In this document: positions 1-8,061 of the stretch, in pieces
Layout: every line of letters begins with the position of its first letter
Position numbering within the stretch: position 1 is the first letter of the stretch
Assembly (NCBI GenBank): GCA_015655375.1
Contig: JAATFD010000019.1
Span: 1-35,897, forward strand
From: Actinomycetales bacterium
GTDB taxonomy: Bacteria; Actinomycetota; Actinomycetes; Actinomycetales; Actinomycetaceae
Direction of reading: 5' to 3'
DNA: 35,897 bases
Made by a program: the position numbers and the translations under genes
Notes under the pieces: generated by a model
The model's database searches: none
The model's input: only the letters and a program-made list of their open reading frames with translations
Told to the model about the DNA's origin: nothing

Positions 1-230
1 AAAAACAATCCGAAAAACCCACCAACCAAGCCAAAACCCAGCCAGCAAGCAATCCCAACCAAAAAACCAAAACAACAAACAAAAAAACAGGCATAAACAA
101 AAACCACACGCTATCGAGTTCACAAACAACACCCACACAAAACCGGCACACACCTATCCAGGTGTCTGTCAGAAGAGGTGTTCGCACCCTGTCTCCGAGC
201 CCCTCAGGGACCCTGCCGTTCGGCGCAACG
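1..230 (-). other. rRNA operon leader (pre-16S), inferred
   Basis: Read on the minus strand, this stretch runs from a promoter into a T/G-rich leader and off the left edge. It contains a boxA-like element (TGTTGTTTGTGAACT, 117-131) followed by CGATAGCGTG, the arrangement seen just before actinobacterial 16S genes. The + strand of 1-110 is almost only A and C, unlike any coding DNA here. No rRNA gene sequence is present, so its existence just left of position 1 is an inference. A 16S-23S spacer can look similar, but the promoter upstream favours a pre-16S leader. Confidence 0.7.
117..131 (-). promoter_or_regulatory. boxA-like antitermination element
   Basis: The minus strand reads TGTTGTTTGTGAACT, close to the actinobacterial rRNA boxA (TGTTGTTTGAGAACT type) bound by the NusB/S10 antitermination complex. 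A perfect 6-bp hairpin (ACACCT/AGGTGT, 150-165) lies upstream of it in the leader. Confidence 0.55.
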
Positions 231-236
231 AGGAAT

Positions 237-266
237 ACTTTAGGTGGCTTTGCGGTCCTCGGTCAA
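237..266 (-). promoter_or_regulatory. Likely rRNA operon promoter (TTGACC-18-TAAAGT)
   Basis: On the minus strand a -35 box TTGACC (261-266) is followed by an 18-nt spacer and a -10 box TAAAGT (237-242). This is the best sigma-70-type promoter in the window. It faces left into the boxA-containing leader, placing a start site near 230. The assignment to an rRNA operon rests on that leader. Confidence 0.6.
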
Positions 267-366
267 ATCGGTTGCGCGTGAGCGTGGGCACAGATCTTGG
301 CACTCACACCCTCGGTGCCGCCGAAGGCCGTCTTCCTGTCGACCAGCTCGTGGAGCCTCGAGCCAC

Positions 367-1794
367 TCAGCTGATTCCCATGTGCTCCTGCACCGGGATG
401 TCGATTGTCGGAAGGTCATGGACCGCTTGACGGACGGCGCGCGAGACGGCCCTTGGCACGCGATCGTCGAAGACTCCCGGGATGATGTAGTTCGGACCCA
501 GTTCATCCTCGGAGATCACCGAGGCGATGGCGACCGCCGCCACGCGCAGCACCTCCGTCGTGATCTCCTTGACCTTCGCGTCAAGCAGCCCGCGAAAGAG
601 TCCCGGGAATGCCAACACATTGTTGATCTGGTTCGCATAGTCCGAGCGTCCGGTGGCCGTGACCGCCGCATATCGAGCGGCGTCGAGCGGATCAACCTCG
701 GGTGTCGGGTTCGCCAGCGCGAAAACGATCGCACCGGGTGCCATCGAGGCGATGTCCTTCCCCTCAAGGATGTCTCCGTGCGAGACTCCGATGAAGACAT
801 CGGCGTCGGCCAGCCCCTCCTTCAGGGTGCCGTGCTGATGGCGAGGGTTCGTGTGCGTTGCCAACCACGCTCGTGACGGATGCATTCCCTCAATGTCGTC
901 GCCCGACAGAGCGCCACTGCGCCCATATCCGACGATGTCGGTTGCCCCTTGTGCCAGAAGCAGCCGGATGATCGCCGATCCCGCAGCACCCACACCGGAG
1001 ACGACGATCCGCACGTCCCCGATCGACTTGCCGACGACCTTGAGCGCATTGAGCAACGCGGATAGGACAACGATCGCCGTGCCGTGTTGATCATCATGGA
1101 AGACCGGAATGTCGAGTTCTGCCCGCAGACGTTCCTCAATCTCGAAGCAGCGGGGTGCAGAGATGTCCTCGAGGTTGATGCCCCCATAGGCCGGCGCAAT
1201 CGCCTTGACGATGGAAATGATCTCCTCGGTGTCGGTCGTGTCAAGGACCACAGGCCAGGCATCGACGCCCCCGAACTTCTTGAAGAGGACCGCCTTGCCC
1301 TCCATCACCGGGAGAGCCGCAGCCGGTCCGATGTCGCCCAGACCCAGGACCGCGGTCCCATCGGAGACCACCGCCACGGTGTTCGCCTTCATCGTCAGGA
1401 GATGAGCTTTCTCAGGAGCGTCGTGGATAGCCGTGCACACACGTGCGACACCCGGGGTGTACACGCGGGAGAGGTCATCGCGATTGCGCAGCGGCGACTT
1501 CGCGGCGACCTCGATCTTCCCACCGATGTGCGCGAGGAACGTCCGATCCGCCACCGAGTCGACGCTCACCCCGTCGATCGAGGAAAGCACCTCTCTGACC
1601 TGGCGTCGATGCGCAGAATCCCGCATGTCACAGGTCAGATCCAGGACGATGTGTCCCCGATCGGAGTCGACGACGTCGAGGCCCCGGATCTCAGCCCCCG
1701 TGTCGACGACCACGTCGACGATCGAGGCGATCGAAGACTGTGATTCATCGAGTTCCACTCGGTAGGAAGCTGTGTAGGAGGGAGAAGTGCGCAT
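367..1794 (-). CDS. Malic enzyme with N-terminal ACT-like domain
   Basis: This is an NAD(P)-dependent malic enzyme that oxidatively decarboxylates malate to pyruvate in the cytoplasm. The 475-residue protein starts with an ACT-like segment (about 9-85) as in many actinobacterial forms. The malic N-domain follows, with VYTPGVA (111-117), the catalytic Lys of MEGKA (about 167), NLEDI and FHDDQHGTA (metal and substrate residues). A Rossmann domain with GVGAAGSA completes it. I chose the ATG at 1794 because GAGG lies 6 nt upstream. A longer reading from 1860 would overlap the likely -10 box TAAGAT. The gene stands alone, downstream of a permease on the same strand with about 160 bp between. Cofactor preference cannot be decided from the sequence. 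Confidence 0.93.
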   Translation of the reverse strand: MRTSPSYTASYRVELDESQSSIASIVDVVVDTGAEIRGLDVVDSDRGHIVLDLTCDMRDSAHRRQVREVLSSIDGVSVDSVADRTFLAHIGGKIEVAAKSPLRNRDDLSRVYTPGVARVCTAIHDAPEKAHLLTMKANTVAVVSDGTAVLGLGDIGPAAALPVMEGKAVLFKKFGGVDAWPVVLDTTDTEEIISIVKAIAPAYGGINLEDISAPRCFEIEERLRAELDIPVFHDDQHGTAIVVLSALLNALKVVGKSIGDVRIVVSGVGAAGSAIIRLLLAQGATDIVGYGRSGALSGDDIEGMHPSRAWLATHTNPRHQHGTLKEGLADADVFIGVSHGDILEGKDIASMAPGAIVFALANPTPEVDPLDAARYAAVTATGRSDYANQINNVLAFPGLFRGLLDAKVKEITTEVLRVAAVAIASVISEDELGPNYIIPGVFDDRVPRAVSRAVRQAVHDLPTIDIPVQEHMGIS

Positions 1795-1858
1795 CGTCGT
1801 CCTCGTCGTCGTTGACCATCGCCGACGCCCCTCTGCGGACGTCAAGCCTTCGCTGACC

Positions 1859-1864
1859 ATCTTA
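1859..1864 (-). promoter_or_regulatory. Candidate -10 box of the malic enzyme gene
   Basis: TAAGAT on the minus strand fits TANNNT and would start transcription near 1852, leaving a leader of about 58 nt. No convincing -35 box is visible. Confidence 0.35.
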
Positions 1865-1902
1865 CGTCGGCAGGGACGTCAGTCCCGTTCCTGATCGGCG
1901 GG

Positions 1903-1918
1903 CGGGACGCGGGTCCCG
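1903..1918 (-). terminator. Hairpin after the first CUT2 permease
   Basis: CGGGAC-gcgg-GTCCCG forms a perfect 6-bp stem with a 4-nt loop, 36 nt past the stop of the minus-strand permease. There is no T run, so it is a weak or non-canonical terminator at best. Confidence 0.35.
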
Positions 1919-1953
1919 AGCGCCGCTGGCACCTGGCTCGAGAACTCTCTGGC

Positions 1954-3195
1954 TCACAACCACGGTGCCGGGGACGCCATCTGGTTGTCGTGAGCACCTC
2001 GGATCAATCGGTCGCTGATGGAGGGACGGCCGCGATGGCGCGCCCACATGTCGAACGCGACCGCGGCCAGCAGCACGAAGCCCTTGATGATCTGCCCGAG
2101 ATCACCTCCAACGCCGAGGAGAAGAAGACCATTGTTGAGGACGGCCATGACCAGGCCACCGAGCACGGCTCCGACGACGCTGCCCGTTCCACCGCCGACG
2201 GCGGCTCCGCCAATGAAGACCGCCGCGATCGCATCGAGCTCCCAATTCGTCCCGTCCTGGGGCCCCGCAGCCGTTGCCCGCCCGGCAAACATCATTCCCG
2301 CGAGCGCCGAGAGCACTGCCATGTTGACCATGACGGCGAACTGCACCCGCCGAATTCTCACGCCCGAGAGGCGAGCGGCCGTCGGGTTCCCTCCCACAGC
2401 GTAGAGATGACGCCCGAAGCCGGTGCGCTCGGTGACGAAGTGATAGAGGGCGATGAGAAACACGAGGACCAGGCCCGGAATCGGAAACGACGTTCCCTCG
2501 CGTCCGCTCCCGAACAACCAGGTCAAGGCGCCCACGACCATGACGATGATCACTCCGCGGGTGATCGGGATCCATCGGGCGGAAGCATCGCCTGAAGCCC
2601 TCAGCCGTCCCCACTGACGTCGTGAATCATGGACGACCAACACGATCGTGAGAACAAGACCGATCAAAAAGGTCGCACTATCGATCCCCAGCACTCGAGG
2701 ACCCCACTGAGGCAAGTGACCCGCGCCGAGGACCTGGAACTCCTCCGGCACGGGCACGGAAACCGCCTGGGACTCCCACAGAAGCGCTCCACGGAAAATC
2801 ATCATGCCCGCCAGCGTCGTGATGAACCCCGGAATACCGACGCGCGCGAGCCAGAATCCCTGCCAACACCCGACCAAAACCCCGAGAACCAGTCCGGAGC
2901 CCAGGCCCACCCACCACGGGGCTCCCCCGTCCTGCATCAGCAAGGCCACCGACATCGAGACGAATCCGGCAATCGATCCGACCGAGAGATCGAGCTGGCC
3001 GATGACGATGACCATGACCATCCCGATCGCCAGCACGAGGACATAGGCGTTGCCGCTGATGAGATTCTGGGCATTGGACGGGGTCAGCATCAAACCGCCG
3101 GTGGCAACGTCGAAGAACACAATGAGAACGACCAGGAGAAGCACCAACACATGCCGTTGAGGTCTCGCTCCGAGGAGTTGGTGCAGGAACCGCAT
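1954..3195 (-). CDS. CUT2-family sugar ABC transporter permease (XylH/GguB-like)
   Basis: This integral membrane permease belongs to the ribose/xylose-type (CUT2) ABC importers. It has about 413 residues with many hydrophobic segments and the family blocks LDLSVGS, GIPGFITTLAG, YAVGGN and GTNWELDAIAAVFIGG. It is clearly paralogous to the permease at 6698-8032. The start at 3195 (MRFLHQLLG) lines up with the N-terminus of the paralogue; a G-rich stretch lies about 11 nt upstream, so the start is moderately sure. It diverges from a ROK regulator and a single-domain ATPase that probably supplies its motor. No binding protein is encoded beside it, so it may share the ChvE-like lipoprotein at 5411-6547 (inference). 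Confidence 0.9.
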   Translation of the reverse strand: MRFLHQLLGARPQRHVLVLLLVVLIVFFDVATGGLMLTPSNAQNLISGNAYVLVLAIGMVMVIVIGQLDLSVGSIAGFVSMSVALLMQDGGAPWWVGLGSGLVLGVLVGCWQGFWLARVGIPGFITTLAGMMIFRGALLWESQAVSVPVPEEFQVLGAGHLPQWGPRVLGIDSATFLIGLVLTIVLVVHDSRRQWGRLRASGDASARWIPITRGVIIVMVVGALTWLFGSGREGTSFPIPGLVLVFLIALYHFVTERTGFGRHLYAVGGNPTAARLSGVRIRRVQFAVMVNMAVLSALAGMMFAGRATAAGPQDGTNWELDAIAAVFIGGAAVGGGTGSVVGAVLGGLVMAVLNNGLLLLGVGGDLGQIIKGFVLLAAVAFDMWARHRGRPSISDRLIRGAHDNQMASPAPWL

Positions 3196-3228
3196 CGGTC
3201 TAGTGTCCCCCGATCCCATCCGAGGCCG

Positions 3229-3243
3229 TGGGGGCTGGCCCCA
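3229..3243. promoter_or_regulatory. Palindrome in the divergent permease/ROK region
   Basis: TGGGG-gctgg-CCCCA is a perfect palindromic 15-mer between the divergent permease and ROK genes. A TANNNT box (TAGGAT, minus strand, 3266-3271) lies beside it and could serve the permease. An operator role for the ROK protein is a guess based on position. Confidence 0.25.
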
Positions 3244-3370
3244 TGACTTCCGTGTCGTCGACCACATCCTAAGCGTCAGAGGTCCGCCCCGTCTCCCGGT
3301 TCCGTCGGGACTGCACCGCATCGGGGGTGCCGAGATGCCCAGAGAGAGAGTGAAGGAGTCACCGAACTGC

Positions 3371-3376
3371 TACGTT
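3371..3376 (+). promoter_or_regulatory. -10 box for leaderless ROK regulator transcript
   Basis: TACGTT lies exactly 6 nt before the GTG at 3383 and there is no ribosome binding site, which suggests a leaderless mRNA. The -35 region is not recognisable. Confidence 0.45.
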
Positions 3377-3382
3377 TGGGCC

Positions 3383-4564
3383 GTGGAGGGAAACGCCGGA
3401 CCAACGGGCTCCCAGGCCTCGTTGCGAGAGGCGAACAGCACCCGTGTCGTCGACACCGTCAAACGTTACGGGCACATCACCCAGGTTGAGCTCGCGGCCG
3501 TCACCGGCCTGTCCCCCGCGACGATCTCCAACATCGTCCGCCAGATGGCCGACCAGGGCGTGGTCCAGACCCGCAACACGGTGCGTTCGGGTCGTCGCGC
3601 GCAGATGGTCACCCTAGCCAGGAGCACTGCACTGACCGTCGGAATCTACATCGGTCGGCGCCTGATGCGTGTCGATCTGTCGGATGCTAGCCAGGAGGTC
3701 ACCGCCAGCCAAGTCCTTCCCCTTCCTGTTGATCACCGCGTCGACACGACCCTGGACCGCGCCGCCATGCTCGTCATGGAGCTCACCGAGGGATTGGACG
3801 CCGAGCTGTCCGAAATCGCTGGCATCGGCGTGGCCCTTCCGGCGCCGGTGGACCCCAGCTCCCAACGCATCGTCGTGCGCGGAATCATGCGCGATTGGGA
3901 GGACATCGACGTGCGCGACGTCCTCTCCCGCCGTCTTAACCGAGATGTCGTCGTTCTCAACGACGCCGACGCCGGGGCTCTGGGCGAGTTGCGCTACGGG
4001 GCGTTGCGCGGATGCGCCGAAGGGGTCTACCTCAGGGTTTCCTACCAGACGGGCGCCGGGATCGTCATCGGAGGTCACCTGCACCAGACGTCCCACGGCA
4101 CGGCGGGCGAAATCGGACACGTCCAGGTCGATCCACAGGGCCGCATCTGCCAATGCGGTGGACGCGGCTGCCTCAACACCGTCGTCGGGGCCGACGCACT
4201 CATCGATCTTCTGCGGGTCTCTCGGGGACCACTGACCCTGCGCGACGTCATCACCGCCGCCAACGAGGGCGACCCCGGATGCCGTCAGGTGATCGGAGAC
4301 GCCGGTTCGATGATCGGCACCGTCCTCGCAGACATGGCGACATGGATCGGCCCGGAACGAGTCGTCGTCGGCGGCGAGCTCGCGGAGACCGGCGAAGTCC
4401 TGATGGCTCCCATGCGCGAGGCGGTCCGGGGACGACCGTTGCTCGCGCCCACCCAGATCGAAGTTGTCCCCTCCGTCCTCGGCACAAAAGCCGAGTCAAT
4501 GGGCGCTCTCGCTCTGGCCATGGACCGCTTCGGTCAGCCCTACTCGTCCCAGGAGGTGACATGA
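3383..4564 (+). CDS. ROK-family transcriptional regulator (XylR/NagC-like)
   Basis: This is a sugar-responsive DNA-binding regulator. The N-terminus holds a winged helix (about residues 15-75; LTQVELAAVTGLSPATISN-type helix-turn-helix). A ROK domain follows, with NDADAGALGE and the zinc motif CQCGGRGC. The DxGxT phosphate loop of ROK kinases is absent (VGIYIGRR), so it should be a regulator and not a kinase. The start is uncertain. GTG 3383 fits the family's usual N-terminus (SQASLREAN about 10 residues in) and a leaderless -10 box. ATG 3335 has GGGGGT six nt upstream and would add 16 residues with no family match. The stop overlaps the start of the ABC ATPase gene (ATGA), so the two are translationally coupled. 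It probably controls the flanking CUT2 genes in response to a sugar (inference). Confidence 0.88.
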   Translation: MEGNAGPTGSQASLREANSTRVVDTVKRYGHITQVELAAVTGLSPATISNIVRQMADQGVVQTRNTVRSGRRAQMVTLARSTALTVGIYIGRRLMRVDLSDASQEVTASQVLPLPVDHRVDTTLDRAAMLVMELTEGLDAELSEIAGIGVALPAPVDPSSQRIVVRGIMRDWEDIDVRDVLSRRLNRDVVVLNDADAGALGELRYGALRGCAEGVYLRVSYQTGAGIVIGGHLHQTSHGTAGEIGHVQVDPQGRICQCGGRGCLNTVVGADALIDLLRVSRGPLTLRDVITAANEGDPGCRQVIGDAGSMIGTVLADMATWIGPERVVVGGELAETGEVLMAPMREAVRGRPLLAPTQIEVVPSVLGTKAESMGALALAMDRFGQPYSSQEVT

Positions 4565-5316
4565 TGACGACGCCCCAAGCACCGCTGCTCACCCTGGAGT
4601 CCGTCACCAAGCGTTTCGGAGCCATTGAGGCCCTTGTCGACGTGGACCTGACGGTCAACCGACACGAGGTCGTCGCGCTCGTGGGAGACAACGCAGCCGG
4701 AAAATCCACCATCGCACGCATGATCGCGGGCGTGTACCGCCCCACCGAGGGAACGATCCGTCTGGATGGCCAAGCGATCACGATTGCCTCGACCCAGATG
4801 GCCTTCCACATGGGAATCGCCACTGTCTTCCAGGAACTCGCCCTGTGCGAAAACCTGGACGTCACCTCGAACATCTTCCTGGGCCGCGAGCTCAAGCGCA
4901 GACGGATCCTCGACGAGGACGAGATGACACGACAGGCGCGCGACTTCCTCGACCGCCTGGGCGGACGCATCCCCGACGTGCACTCGGCCCTCTATACGCT
5001 TTCCGCCGGCCAACGTCAGTGCGTGGCGATCGCGAGGACGCTCGTCGCCGAACCCCGACTCGTGATCCTCGATGAGCCGACGGCCTCACTTTCCGTGACT
5101 CAGACCGCCGAGGTCCTCACCCACATCGAGGGGCTGCGGGAGCTGGGCCTCGGAGTCATCCTCATCTCCCACAATCTCACCGACGTGCGTGCCGTCGCCG
5201 ACCGCATCGAGGTCCTGCGCCACGGCCGCAACAACGGATCCTTCGACGGCCGCGACGCGTCCTACGAGGAAGTGATCGCGGCGATGACGGGAGCAACCCG
5301 GCTCCACCGGCCCTGA
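4561..5316 (+). CDS. Single-domain CUT2-type sugar ABC transporter ATPase
   Basis: This ATP-binding subunit of a monosaccharide importer has 251 residues and one nucleotide-binding domain. Its motifs are Walker A GDNAAGKST (42-50), Q-loop VFQELAL, signature LSAGQ, Walker B VILDEPTASL and the H-loop Asn variant ISHNLTD. CUT2 ATPases usually carry two fused domains (about 500 residues, as at 8062-9618). Short ones of this size are known from FrcA-type systems. A strong site AGGAGGTGAC precedes the ATG, which overlaps the ROK stop codon by 4 nt. Its natural partner is the divergent permease at 1954-3195. A strong hairpin terminator follows. Confidence 0.9.
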   Translation: MMTTPQAPLLTLESVTKRFGAIEALVDVDLTVNRHEVVALVGDNAAGKSTIARMIAGVYRPTEGTIRLDGQAITIASTQMAFHMGIATVFQELALCENLDVTSNIFLGRELKRRRILDEDEMTRQARDFLDRLGGRIPDVHSALYTLSAGQRQCVAIARTLVAEPRLVILDEPTASLSVTQTAEVLTHIEGLRELGLGVILISHNLTDVRAVADRIEVLRHGRNNGSFDGRDASYEEVIAAMTGATRLHRP

Positions 5317-5326
5317 CACACCGACG

Positions 5327-5362
5327 GAGGTGCCCGGCCCCCCGGGGGGGGCCGGGCACCTC
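5327..5362. terminator. Bidirectional terminator hairpin, 16-bp perfect stem
   Basis: GAGGTGCCCGGCCCCC pairs perfectly with GGGGGCCGGGCACCTC around a 4-nt loop. It lies between the ends of two convergent genes (ATPase on plus, binding protein on minus), so it can terminate both. T runs are poor on both sides. Confidence 0.8.
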
Positions 5363-5410
5363 TTGGATTCTGCGCAATGTGGACGTCAGACATCCACCGA
5401 CTCGATGTCC

Positions 5411-6547
5411 TTACTTGGCAGCATTGACGAGAGCCATGCGGGTCTCATCGTCCTTGTAGACCTCGGCAGCGTTGTCAGCCGTCACGATCTGAGGCTTCAA
5501 GAGATACGACGTCACCGCGTTGCCCTCCATCGACTCGTAGTCCGTGTCATTGACAGTCGCGTTGTCCACGCTCGGGTCCTTCTCGCCGCTGGCGGTAGCG
5601 ATCGACAGGTCGACCGACGCCTTCACCAGTGCACGCGTGTCCTTGAAGATCGTCGAGTACTGCTTGCCCTGGACGACCCAGGTCACGGACTCATCCTCGG
5701 AATCCTGGCCGGTGACGACCGGGATTTCCTTGCCCGACTGATCGACGGCCGTGATGATCGCCCGAGCCAGCGTGTCATTCGGGGACAGCACACCGGCCGG
5801 CACCGCATCGCCACCCTGGTAGGTCGAGGTCAGCAAGGCCGACATCCGGTTCTGCGCGTTCGCCGGGAGCCAGCCTTGAGTGGCAACCTGCGTGAAGTCC
5901 TGTTGGCCCGACTTCACGACGACCGTTCCGTCGTCGATCTTCGGTTGAAGGACGTCCATGGCGCCGTCGAAGAACTTCAGGGAGTTCGCGTCATCGGGAG
6001 ACCCACCGAACAACTCGATGTCCCACGGGGAGGCACCCTTCTTCGCCGTGAGCCCGTCCAACAGCGCCTGACCCTGGAGCTGTCCGACGTTGAAGTTGTC
6101 GTAGGCAATGTAGTAGTCGATGTCCGTGGTGTTGGTCAGCAGACGGTCGTAGGCGATGACCGTGATACCTGCCGCCTTCGCGGCCTGAACCTGGGTGCCG
6201 AGCTGTGAACCGTCGATCGCGCCAATGAGGAGGACCTTGACGCCGTTCTCGATCATCGCCGAGATCTGGTTCTGCTGCTCGACGACACCACCGTTGGCGA
6301 ACTGGATCTGGCACTCGACGCCCTTCTCCTCGCAGTAGTCGTTGAACATCTGCTCGGCCTCAACCCAGTTCTGTGAGGTCTTCTGGGGCATCGCGATACC
6401 GATCGAGATGTCGGACGCGGCCACCGAGCTTCCGCTCTCGCCCGAGGCCTCGGTGCTCGGCGAGGACGAGCGCGCGCCGCAGGCGGCCAGGCTCAACGCC
6501 ATGACCGATGCGGCAGCAACGGAGGCCACCTTCGTGAAAGTGCTCAT
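5411..6547 (-). CDS. chvE: ChvE-like multiple-sugar-binding lipoprotein
   Basis: This is the extracellular binding subunit of the ChvE-GguAB (MmsE) type of CUT2 importer, a family that binds several monosaccharides. It has 378 residues. A signal peptide ends in SLAAC, with lipidation expected at Cys23, followed by a Ser/Gly-rich linker. The periplasmic-binding-protein fold contains GIAMPQKTSQNW, IGAIDGSQL, VIAYDRLLTNT and VVTGQDSED. I took the ATG at 6547 because AAGGA lies 4 nt upstream and the signal peptide begins there. It is the last gene of the operon gguA-gguB-chvE. The gap before it holds a 7-bp hairpin that may protect or boost this message. It may also serve the partial CUT2 system next door (inference). 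Confidence 0.93.
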   Translation of the reverse strand: MSTFTKVASVAAASVMALSLAACGARSSSPSTEASGESGSSVAASDISIGIAMPQKTSQNWVEAEQMFNDYCEEKGVECQIQFANGGVVEQQNQISAMIENGVKVLLIGAIDGSQLGTQVQAAKAAGITVIAYDRLLTNTTDIDYYIAYDNFNVGQLQGQALLDGLTAKKGASPWDIELFGGSPDDANSLKFFDGAMDVLQPKIDDGTVVVKSGQQDFTQVATQGWLPANAQNRMSALLTSTYQGGDAVPAGVLSPNDTLARAIITAVDQSGKEIPVVTGQDSEDESVTWVVQGKQYSTIFKDTRALVKASVDLSIATASGEKDPSVDNATVNDTDYESMEGNAVTSYLLKPQIVTADNAAEVYKDDETRMALVNAAK

Positions 6548-6591
6548 GGGTTCCTTCTTCGAGTGAGTGTTGCGTGGACGCGGCCGGCCGG

Positions 6592-6609
6592 GTGGACGCC
6601 TACGTCCAC
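6592..6609 (-). other. Intercistronic hairpin upstream of chvE
   Basis: GTGGACG-ccta-CGTCCAC is a perfect 7-bp stem with a 4-nt loop, between the permease and binding-protein genes and 45 nt before the latter's start. Such hairpins often set a higher level for the binding-protein mRNA; that role is inferred here. Confidence 0.5.
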
Positions 6610-6697
6610 GACTCGCCGCACTTGGGATGTCAGAACACCAGACAAGGTGTCCCGGATCGCACGTCGCCGCCCGGAAGGGACGCAACGCGCACCGATG

Positions 6698-8032
6698 TCA
6701 CTCCTTCTTCGGAGCGTCATCGGGAGTCTGGGAATAGACCGAAGCCACTGTCTCGTTCGGTCCTTCGGGAGCGACACCTGCGGGAGCCCCATTGGAGGAG
6801 CCGCTCTTCGCGAGCTTCTGATTGCGCCGGGCCGACATGAACGTCCCGATCAGGGATCGACGTCCCTGCCTCTTGGAGTAGACATCGACCGCGACGGCGA
6901 GCAGGAGCACGAGGCCCTTGATAATCTGCGTCCAGTCGGAACCGATCCCCATAAGCTGCAGCCCATTGTTGAGGAAGGCCATGACGAGGGCGCCGACCAT
7001 CGTGCCGCCGATCGTGCCGATGCCGCCCCACACGGACGCGCCGCCGATGAAGCAGGCCGCGATCGCATCAAGCTCCCAGTTCGTCCCGTCAGCGGGACCC
7101 GACGAGGTCGCACGGCCGATGAAGACCATCGCCGCCACCGCTGCGAGAACCGAGGAAGTGCAGATGACGATGAAGTTCGTCCGGGTGACGCGGATTCCCG
7201 TCAGGGCCGCAGCCGCGCGGTTGCCACCGATCGCATAGACGCTGCGTCCGAAGACTGTGCGCGTCGAGATGAAGGAGAAAAGAAATGCGAGCACGACGAC
7301 GATGATGCCGGGGATCGGGAAAGACGTCCCGGGCAGGCCTGTGGCGAAAAGCCACATGAACCACACGAGCACTCCACCAATGACCGCGACGCGCACGATC
7401 GGAATCCAGATCGGCGGAAGGTCATCGGTGACCTCGGCCTGCTGCCGACGGCGCCGGAACTCGCCCCAGATCAGAGCCAGGACTCCGAGAACAGCGAGGA
7501 GCATCGTCGGGAGGTTGAAGGGGATGGCGTTCGGAGCAATGTCTGGAATGTAGCCAGCGCCAAGCTTCTTGAAGAATGACGGGACAGGCACGCTCAGTGA
7601 TTTGCCGACCAGCTGGTTGGCGCCGCGAAAGAGCATCTGGCCCGCCAACGTAACGATGAATGCCGGAATGCCCCATTTGGCGACCCAGAATCCCTGCCAG
7701 GAACCGACGAGGAAGCCGACGCCCAAGCCAGCGAGAAGACCCACTGGAGCGGGCAGCCCGACTTCCGTCACGAGTTTCGCGACGATGATTCCGACAAAGG
7801 CCGCCACGGACCCGACGGAGAGATCGATGTGTCCGGCAATGATGACGAGCACCATGCCCATCGCGAGGATGAGGACGTAGGCATTGCCCGAGACGAGATT
7901 CATCAGGTTCTGGGACTTGAGGACCTTGCCCCCAGTCATCACCTGGAAGAACGCCACAATCACGATCAGCGCGGCGATCATGCCGAACTGTTGGAAGTCG
8001 CCCCCGAAGAGGGCACGAAGATTCTTCTTCAT
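6698..8032 (-). CDS. gguB: CUT2 multiple-sugar ABC permease (GguB/MmsB-like)
   Basis: This membrane permease of the ChvE-GguAB system has 444 residues, which is long for CUT2 permeases. Family blocks include SGNAYVLILAMGM, HIDLSVGSVAAF, WGIPAFIVTLAG, YAIGGN, GTNWELDAIAACFIGG and NNGLQLMGIG. The last 45 or so residues are a polar tail (KLAKSGSSNGAPAG) outside the membrane domain. The ATG at 8032 has AAGGA about 8 nt upstream and lies 29 nt after the ATPase stop, so the two genes are in one operon. It is about as long as, and highly similar to, the partial system's permease at 1954-3195, so the pair looks like a duplication. Confidence 0.93.
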   Translation of the reverse strand: MKKNLRALFGGDFQQFGMIAALIVIVAFFQVMTGGKVLKSQNLMNLVSGNAYVLILAMGMVLVIIAGHIDLSVGSVAAFVGIIVAKLVTEVGLPAPVGLLAGLGVGFLVGSWQGFWVAKWGIPAFIVTLAGQMLFRGANQLVGKSLSVPVPSFFKKLGAGYIPDIAPNAIPFNLPTMLLAVLGVLALIWGEFRRRRQQAEVTDDLPPIWIPIVRVAVIGGVLVWFMWLFATGLPGTSFPIPGIIVVVLAFLFSFISTRTVFGRSVYAIGGNRAAAALTGIRVTRTNFIVICTSSVLAAVAAMVFIGRATSSGPADGTNWELDAIAACFIGGASVWGGIGTIGGTMVGALVMAFLNNGLQLMGIGSDWTQIIKGLVLLLAVAVDVYSKRQGRRSLIGTFMSARRNQKLAKSGSSNGAPAGVAPEGPNETVASVYSQTPDDAPKKE

Positions 8033-8061
8033 TGATTGATTCCTTGTGTTGAGTCCGGAAG

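Noticed and set aside
1-110. A/C-rich repeats as a CRISPR array or satellite
   Set aside because: There are no regularly spaced repeats, only biased composition, and the boxA and promoter context explains it as an rRNA leader.
1873-1886. GGGAC-gtca-GTCCC stem before the malic enzyme gene as a riboswitch
   Set aside because: A 5-bp stem upstream of the presumed transcription start is too little to support a riboswitch.
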